Position numbers and translations under genes: made by a program | Assembly: GCA_021296025.1 (NCBI GenBank) | Contig: JAGWBF010000007.1 | Location: forward strand, 7,784-34,650 | Reading direction: 5' to 3' | Source of the DNA: Dehalococcoidia bacterium | GTDB lineage: Bacteria; Chloroflexota; Dehalococcoidia; Lucifugimonadales; JAGWBF01 | DNA length: 26,867 nt | The notes under the pieces: generated by a model | The model's input: the letters and a program-made list of their open reading frames with translations, nothing else | The model's database searches: none | What the model was told of the DNA's origin: nothing | Shown here: piece by piece, positions 22,901 through 26,867 of the stretch | Numbering within the stretch: position 1 is the first letter of the stretch | How the letters are laid out: every line of letters begins with the position of its first letter

Positions 22901-23583
22901 TAACCGTGGAGGTGTCGGAACCCCTGACCGGCTGGGAACGGGAGTACACCATCATTGCTATCCTGGACCCGCCCGCAGACCCGGTGGGCATTATTGCATC
23001 CAGGGCCGGCATCGATGTGCCCTCGGTGCCGGAGATTCCAATAACCACATACAGGTTCAGGGCGGCCGAGGGTGTGGATGTCCGGGAATTGTCCAAGGGC
23101 CTGGAGGTCGCATTCCTGGCCAACGGAATGGAGACAGTCGTGCTGGAGGATCAGATCGCTGACCTGGTCTCCTTCTTCAGGTCCTTTTACAACCTGTTGA
23201 TCGGCTACATGGGCTTGGGGCTTATCGTGGGCATTGCCGCACTGGGTGTCGTGTCCATGAGGGCGGTGGTGGAGAGACGCCAGCAGATAGGAGTGCTGCG
23301 GGCATTGGGTTACCGCCAGCAAATGGTGCAGCTGAGCTTCCTGCTGGAGTCCTCTTTCGTTACCCTGCTGGGCGTCGCCATAGGCGTGACCCTGGGATTC
23401 GTCCTCTCCAACAACCTTGTGACCGGGTTCGAGGACCAGCTGGAGGGGATCAGCTTCTCCGTGCCCTGGCTCCAGATAGTGGGGATAATCATTGCAACCT
23501 ACGTCTTTGCCATGCTGACTACCTACTTCCCCGCCCGCCAAGCATCCCGGGTCACCCCCGCGGACGCCCTACGGTACGAGTAG
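19942..23583 (+). CDS. Very large FtsX/MacB-type ABC transporter permease
   Basis: A 1213-residue membrane protein, about two to three times the size of MacB-type subunits. N-terminal helices at about 11-32 and 51-73 lead to a large extracytoplasmic domain (about 74-395). A three-helix FtsX bundle follows (about 401-430, 460-488, 504-524). Next is a hydrophobic middle of several helices (about 590-770) without close analogue in standard permeases, and another helix near 820-840. A second extracytoplasmic domain (about 845-1070) and a second FtsX bundle (about 1085-1107, 1139-1160, 1177-1195) end the protein. The RRQQIGVLRALGY coupling-helix motif in the second half and RRTEMGMARAVGA in the first show two FtsX units in one chain. 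No membrane-fusion partner or outer-membrane channel is nearby, which fits a monoderm or atypical envelope. Substrate unknown; lipid or peptide handling or an envelope mechanical role is possible. Confidence 0.92.
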   Translation: MDELFGLSMTYISATMLIAFLAIMLVVGILAWRNRVMLRLGLRNIPRRKSQSVLIVVGSMLSAVIITAAFATGDTISSSIRSDAIVELANIDEVITSSEDSEGFGQPGPPYFPEEEFLRLEESLRGFDQIDGMVPHMAETVPAFSQTTSLSEGRMRVTALDPSRMDGFVPLTTLDGDVVSVEGLPVDSLYLNEKAAEELSAQAGHRITLHIGREEAEFDVAGVVRPGGMAGQSTSSTALLSLEQGQALFDRQGQINIISVSNRGGAQDGADLSRDVTKHLRGLLADSDVAAELKGLLNQPALMTAISEKRDFTRGQTREQLDTLHRELQEDGVSEELVQALSDQVVQGDVLAAIESLDMPADQRQELLDNAFDLFDDLASLSVFEVKRTLLDIADVAGSGITSLFVMFGLFSIMVGILLIFLIFVMLAAARRTEMGMARAVGAKRSHLVQMFVFEGTAYDLMAAAVGTALGLVISYGIIGLLNYIIGRLDVDFSFSYSVQATSIIAAFCMGMIIVFATAVVSATRVSRMNIAEAVRGVPENIVLGGEPSFQDRAKLLPLSIGRPLVFLWQGLSSIARGMFLRGILRSLSSVLWVIIFPIWIVDFAISLVRFSLPYMRRGWLVFLLGAVLYLGGVYSWSSAAAFTLGMTLMILGFGLMMRLLVAARPQFTEVFGLILALSGVLLVPYGILNGQGVTITIGALLLASGAAMAIPLISGKLPRRPQTIDRHAFTLVGALVLAFWLLPEDIGELLAGELQGDIEMFFISGICMVGAAVWTVMYNADLMLQGLTILTSRVGKLRPVVVTAVAYPMSAKFRTGLTLAMFSLVIFTMVVMSLLNDSFANTFRDTERIAGGWDIEGRVTFTSPIDDIRASIADNSTLSMDDFEAIGGYTFAPLTVRQVGAESQVWESYALQASDDEYLAASEYGFLTTIPEYRGDEEAVWEALRQDPNLAVIDSGAIEQANEDFDSAGSFTLDGVSITEDLEGPITVEVSEPLTGWEREYTIIAILDPPADPVGIIASRAGIDVPSVPEIPITTYRFRAAEGVDVRELSKGLEVAFLANGMETVVLEDQIADLVSFFRSFYNLLIGYMGLGLIVGIAALGVVSMRAVVERRQQIGVLRALGYRQQMVQLSFLLESSFVTLLGVAIGVTLGFVLSNNLVTGFEDQLEGISFSVPWLQIVGIIIATYVFAMLTTYFPARQASRVTPADALRYE

Positions 23584-23595
23584 CGGACCCCATTG

Positions 23596-23631
23596 GGCAG
23601 GGTTGGCGGCAGGGTTGGCGGCCGGGTTGTC
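23596..23631 (+). repeat. Three tandem 12-base repeats
   Basis: GGCAGGGTTGGC occurs twice without a gap (23596-23607, 23608-23619), followed by a diverged copy GGCCGGGTTGTC (23620-23631). It lies 12 bases after the permease stop, in the 101-base gap before the hydrolase gene. The 12-base length could be a trace of slippage; no role can be assigned. Confidence 0.75.
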
Positions 23632-23684
23632 CTGCAGGGGATTTCTGCTAAGATGTACGTTAGCTCATTTCTGGGAGGCATGAT

Positions 23685-24329
23685 TTGTCGGCTTATTTCG
23701 AAGACAGCGAGATGCAAATCATCAAGGTTCCTCACATGGGCATGCTGGACAACAATGGTTACATCCTCACCTGCCTTCGCACAGGAGAGAAGGTGATCAT
23801 AGACGCTCCCGACGAATCGGAAAAGCTGGCCGATGAAGCAGGAGACGGCCCCGTCAAGGCAATAATTATCACCCACAGGCACGGAGACCACACCGCAGGC
23901 CTTCGTCGCCTCAAGGAGCGCACCGGCGCCCCCGTCGCCGCCCAACCCCATCATACTCCCGCCCTTCCCATGCCCCCCGACATCCTCCTCCAAGACGGCG
24001 ACACCATGGCAGTGGGAGACCTCAGCCTGCTTGCGTTGCACACGCCCGGCCATACCCCAGGCGCTTTGTGCCTGGTCATCGGGCAGCACGTCTTCTCCGG
24101 GGACACCCTCTTCAAGGGAGGCCCTGGACGCACTGGCTCCCCTGATAATTTCAGGCAAGTGAAGGCCAGCATAGAAGAAAAGCTCCTTCCCTTGGAGGAT
24201 GCTACTTCCGTCCTCACCGGACACGGCCCGGACACCATGATAGGCGATGCCCGCCGGGAGATCGCCGTCTTCAACACCAAGAGCCATCCCGACGACTTGT
24301 GTGGTGATGTGGAGTGGCTCAAGAGCTAG
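23685..24329 (+). CDS. Metallo-beta-lactamase-fold hydrolase (glyoxalase II-like)
   Basis: A zinc hydrolase of the metallo-beta-lactamase superfamily, 214 residues. The metal motif is THRHGDHTAGL (H-x-H-x-D-H), with further ligands in HTPGHTPGAL, SGDTLF and GHGPDT. This matches small hydroxyacylglutathione-hydrolase-like (YcbL-type) enzymes that split thioesters, though some act on other esters or as sulfur dioxygenases. TTG at 23685 is chosen because GGGAGG lies six bases upstream; the alternative ATG at codon 10 (MQIIKVPHMGML) has no ribosome site. A short gap (90 bases) separates it from the peptidase gene, and both are on the plus strand, so they may share a transcript. Confidence 0.92.
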   Translation: MSAYFEDSEMQIIKVPHMGMLDNNGYILTCLRTGEKVIIDAPDESEKLADEAGDGPVKAIIITHRHGDHTAGLRRLKERTGAPVAAQPHHTPALPMPPDILLQDGDTMAVGDLSLLALHTPGHTPGALCLVIGQHVFSGDTLFKGGPGRTGSPDNFRQVKASIEEKLLPLEDATSVLTGHGPDTMIGDARREIAVFNTKSHPDDLCGDVEWLKS

Positions 24330-24419
24330 CGGTGGCCCGTCGTCAGCCCATTGCCGGGACGGTCATCCAGTCCTTGAGTGGAACGCCAAAATCTCAGCGA
24401 CTCATGCCAGGGAGATGAT

Positions 24420-25682
24420 ATGTACCAGAGGACTGTTCTTGATAATGGGCTGCCCGTTCTAACCTCAACGATGCCCAACATCCACTCGGTTTCCATGGCC
24501 CTGTTTGTGGGCGCCGGCTCCCGCTACGAGACTGACGACATGGCTGGCGCTTCCCACTTCCTGGAGCACCTGCTGTTCAAGGGTACCAAGGGCTGGCCCA
24601 CAGCCCGGGAGGTGAGCGAGGCCATAGAGGGCGTCGGCGGGATTATGAACGCCAGCACAGACCGGGAGATGACCATCTACTGGTGCAAGGTTGCCAAGCC
24701 CCATTTCCGCACAGCGTTGGCTGTGCTTGCCGATATGCTGGTGCATCCAATCATAGACCCCGAGGAGCTGGAGAAGGAGCGGGAGGTCATCCTGGAGGAG
24801 CTCCGGATGACCAACGACTACCCCTCCAACCGGGTCGGCCTGCTGATAGACGAGACCCTCTGGCCCGCTCAGCCCATGGGTCGCGATGTGGGAGGCAGCC
24901 AGGAGTCGGTCAAGGCCATCACCCGGGACCATGTCATGGAGTACATGGGCAGCCAGTACACGCCCAGGAACGTGGTGGCCGCCGTGGCAGGGGATGTGTC
25001 CCACGAAGAGGTGGTGGACCTCCTGGCCGACCTGCTCAAGGACTGGAAGGATGCGGAACCCATCCCCTGGTTCCCCGTAGAAGACCATAACGGCTCTGCC
25101 CCCGTCCGGGTAGAGCAGCGCAACACCGACCAAGCCCACCTGTGTTTGGCCCTGCCAGGGCTGCACCAGGACCATCCCGACCGGTACGCCATGACATTGA
25201 TGAACGTGATGCTGGGCGAAGGCATGAGCAGCCGCCTGTTTCTGGAGCTCCGGGAGAAGCAGAGCCTGGCCTACGATGTGCACAGCTCCATCAGCTTCTA
25301 CCGGGACTGCGGTTCCATGAGCATCTACTGCGGCGTGGAGCCTAAGAAGAGCCACGGCGCAGTATCCGCCATCCTGGAGCAGCTCAAGGGCCTCCAGGGC
25401 AACATTCCCCAGAGTGAGCTGGACAAGTCCAGGGAGTTGTCCAAGGGCCGGATGATGCTGCGCATGGAGGACAGTCGAAGCGTGGCCATGTGGCTGGGCG
25501 CCCAGGAGAAGCTGGCGGGCAGGGTGCACACGGTGGATGAAGTCGTCGCCCTGATGGATGAGGTGACGACGGAAGATGTGGAGCGGGTGGCCGCCGATCT
25601 GGTGCGAGACGAGAACCTGAAGCTGGCGGTGGTCGGTCCCCACCGCAGCGACCGTCCCTTCCAGAAGCTCCTGAAGCTGTAA
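24420..25682 (+). CDS. M16-family zinc metallopeptidase
   Basis: A pitrilysin/MPP-type protease of 420 residues that degrades peptides in a clam-like chamber. The inverted zinc motif is H46-F-L-E49-H50 (HFLEHLLFKGT), with the distal glutamate at E126 in EREVILEELRM. The second half carries LGEGMSSRLFLELREKQSLAYDV, the R/Y pair region needed for substrate binding. This is the complete active form of the type found singly in many bacteria. I start at ATG 24420 (MYQRTVLDNGL), with AGGGAG (24409-24414) five bases upstream; a 14-residue longer frame from 24378 has no ribosome site and the added residues do not look like the family. No signal peptide is visible, so it is probably cytoplasmic. Confidence 0.95.
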   Translation: MYQRTVLDNGLPVLTSTMPNIHSVSMALFVGAGSRYETDDMAGASHFLEHLLFKGTKGWPTAREVSEAIEGVGGIMNASTDREMTIYWCKVAKPHFRTALAVLADMLVHPIIDPEELEKEREVILEELRMTNDYPSNRVGLLIDETLWPAQPMGRDVGGSQESVKAITRDHVMEYMGSQYTPRNVVAAVAGDVSHEEVVDLLADLLKDWKDAEPIPWFPVEDHNGSAPVRVEQRNTDQAHLCLALPGLHQDHPDRYAMTLMNVMLGEGMSSRLFLELREKQSLAYDVHSSISFYRDCGSMSIYCGVEPKKSHGAVSAILEQLKGLQGNIPQSELDKSRELSKGRMMLRMEDSRSVAMWLGAQEKLAGRVHTVDEVVALMDEVTTEDVERVAADLVRDENLKLAVVGPHRSDRPFQKLLKL

Positions 25683-25801
25683 CCTTTCCGATCAGAATCT
25701 CCTTGACACTCGACTCCTTGCCCTAGTTTATTAGGTGCATGTCCGATAACCCCGGTATGTTTTGCCCAAACGACCCCTCTGGGGGGAGACCATAGAACAA
25801 T

Positions 25802-25888
25802 CTCGTCGTTCCTGCTTTCGCAGGAACCTGCCTTGCCCAGATCAGGGCAGCGTGGCGCGTAGACTCCCGCTTACGCGGGAGTGACGAG
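25802..25888. repeat. Composite inverted pair of palindromic repeats (BIME- or MITE-like)
   Basis: The element opens with CTCGTC (25802-25807) and a hairpin of GTTCCTGC (25808-25815), TTTC loop and GCAGGAAC (25820-25827). It closes with ACTCCCGC (25863-25870), TTAC loop and GCGGGAGT (25875-25882) followed by GACGAG (25883-25888). The outer hexamers are inverted copies, so the 87-base unit is a head-to-head pair of REP-like hairpins. It lies between the peptidase stop and the methylase start. The right arm matches the hairpin at 7898-7910. Non-autonomous mobility is an inference. Confidence 0.65.
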
Positions 25889-25914
25889 GGTGAGGACCGG
25901 GAGTCGGGGAGGAT

Positions 25915-26867
25915 ATGCAAGAGTCAGCAAATGGCACCTTACCCGCAACCCTGCACGGCCTCCCCATGACCGGGCGGGACGCATTCCTGGCCTCTCTGAA
26001 GGCCCGCGGAAAGGCAGGATACAAGCGGTACGTAGGCTCCCCCCTGAGGTATGCGGGGGGTAAGAGCCTGGCCGTGGGCTACATCGCCCAGCGGATTCCT
26101 CAAGACATCGACCGGATCGTGTCGCCCTTCATCGGCGGCGGGTCCGTCGAGATCGCCTGCGCAAATGAGCTGGGGCTGGACGTTGTTGCCTACGACCTAT
26201 TCGATATCCTGTGCACCTATTGGCAGGTCCAGCTCTCGGACCCCGAAGCCCTTACAGTTGGCCTGAGCCGATGGGGACCCACCCAGGAGACCTACCGGGA
26301 GGTCAAGGAGCGACTGCGGGCCCACTGGAAGGGTGAGGTAGCCTTGGATGACCCCGTTGAGTTGGCCGCCCACTACTGGTTCAATCACAACCTCTCCTAC
26401 GGGCCAGGGTTCCTGGGGTGGATGAGTCGCATCTACAAAGACCCGGTCCGCTATGAGAGGCTGCTCGGTCGCGTGGAGTCCTTCAACTGCCCTAATCTGG
26501 AAGTGCATGAAGGCTCGTTCGAAGGAACCATCCCGCAACACTACGGCGATTTCCTGTACTGCGACCCCCCGTACTATCTAGAAGGCGATAGCCGGATGTT
26601 TCGAGGAATCTACCCCCAGCGCAACTTCCCCGTGCATCACAACCGGTTCGATCACACTGCGCTTCGAGAGCTCTTGGGACAACACCGCGGCGGGTTCATC
26701 CTCTCCTACAACGACTGCTCAGCCATTCGGGATATGTATGCGGACTACTCCATCGTCGAGGTCGGCTGGCAGTACCCCCTGGGCCAGGGGGAGACCCGCA
26801 TCGGCAAGAACCGGATAGAGAACGGGGTGAACCACAACATCAAGGACTCCCACGAGATCCTGATCAT
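25915..26867 (+). CDS. D12-class DNA adenine N6-methyltransferase, truncated by window edge
   Basis: A Dam-type methylase that transfers a methyl group from S-adenosylmethionine to adenine N6. From ATG 25915 the frame is open to the window edge (317 codons). Motifs are PLRYAGGKS (43-51), PFIGGGSVEIA, the adjacent AYDLFD, and the catalytic D217-P-P-Y220, in the order of the D12 class. GGGGAGG lies immediately before the start, at tight spacing; ATG at codon 18 (MTGRDAFL) is an alternative. No restriction nuclease or specificity subunit is near, so it may be an orphan methylase, typical of prophages. The C-terminus and the rest of its neighbourhood are outside the window. Recognition of GATC is possible for the class but not provable here. 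Confidence 0.9.
   Translation, partial: MQESANGTLPATLHGLPMTGRDAFLASLKARGKAGYKRYVGSPLRYAGGKSLAVGYIAQRIPQDIDRIVSPFIGGGSVEIACANELGLDVVAYDLFDILCTYWQVQLSDPEALTVGLSRWGPTQETYREVKERLRAHWKGEVALDDPVELAAHYWFNHNLSYGPGFLGWMSRIYKDPVRYERLLGRVESFNCPNLEVHEGSFEGTIPQHYGDFLYCDPPYYLEGDSRMFRGIYPQRNFPVHHNRFDHTALRELLGQHRGGFILSYNDCSAIRDMYADYSIVEVGWQYPLGQGETRIGKNRIENGVNHNIKDSHEILI

Noticed and set aside
24465..25643. 392-residue minus-strand open frame opposite the M16 peptidase
   Set aside because: Antisense shadow with His/Gln/Gly/Val-rich sequence and no domain; the sense frame is a clear peptidase.
1..26867. CRISPR arrays, rRNA genes, tRNA genes, transposase-bearing insertion sequences
   Set aside because: None seen on reading; the only repeats found are the short palindromes and the 12-base tandem repeat.

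Overview
The window looks like a stretch of a high-GC (about 60% by eye) bacterial chromosome. My best guess is Chloroflexota, near the Dehalococcoidia/SAR202 lineages. That is inferred from gene content: a limonene-monooxygenase-like LLM flavoprotein, a Rieske oxygenase, an orphan molybdopterin hydroxylase, a DUF5679 zinc ribbon, a giant FtsX-type permease and a short IF-2 in a nusA-ylxR-infB-rbfA-truB cluster. No rRNA or tRNA is present to fix the taxonomy.

Layout. 1-2213 is a decayed prophage edge: a terminase large subunit cut by the window and broken by a frameshift, then an HK97-type portal gene. 2214-2556 is non-coding and holds a palindromic repeat and a good sigma70-type promoter. 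2557-5556 is a tight operon of two paralogous MFS transporters and a GNAT acetyltransferase. 5615-7855 is a xanthine-dehydrogenase-family molybdenum subunit. 7948-8469 is a peroxiredoxin-like gene whose active-site cysteine codon is an in-frame TGA, read here as selenocysteine (W-U-P-Y-C). Converging on it is an LLM flavin monooxygenase (8481-9644, minus). A divergent promoter region (9645-10011) carries an intrinsic terminator in the nusA leader and leads into nusA, ylxR, infB, rbfA and truB (10012-15157), with 4-base ATGA overlaps at two junctions. A 46-residue zinc-ribbon protein follows, then a Rieske oxygenase (minus), two VapBC toxin-antitoxin pairs placed tail to tail (17338-18730), and a small cupin (minus). 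An ABC ATPase and a 1213-residue permease (19202-23583), a metallo-beta-lactamase-fold hydrolase, an M16 zinc peptidase, a composite palindromic repeat, and a D12-class adenine methylase running off the right edge complete the window.

How the genes fit together. The translation cluster is one transcription unit and may be controlled by attenuation in its leader. The molybdenum hydroxylase, LLM monooxygenase and Rieske oxygenase are three unrelated oxidative enzymes, with MFS exporters and a redox protein nearby. This suggests oxidative catabolism of recalcitrant organics, but no reductase partner or substrate can be named from the sequence. Prophage remnant, toxin-antitoxin pairs, palindromic repeats and an orphan methylase mark accessory or once-mobile DNA between the housekeeping blocks.

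The most interesting item is the putative selenoprotein peroxiredoxin. TGA serves as an ordinary stop in at least six other genes of the window, so this is site-specific recoding (or a mutation), not a changed genetic code. A small stem-loop at the correct distance after the TGA fits the bacterial SECIS rule.
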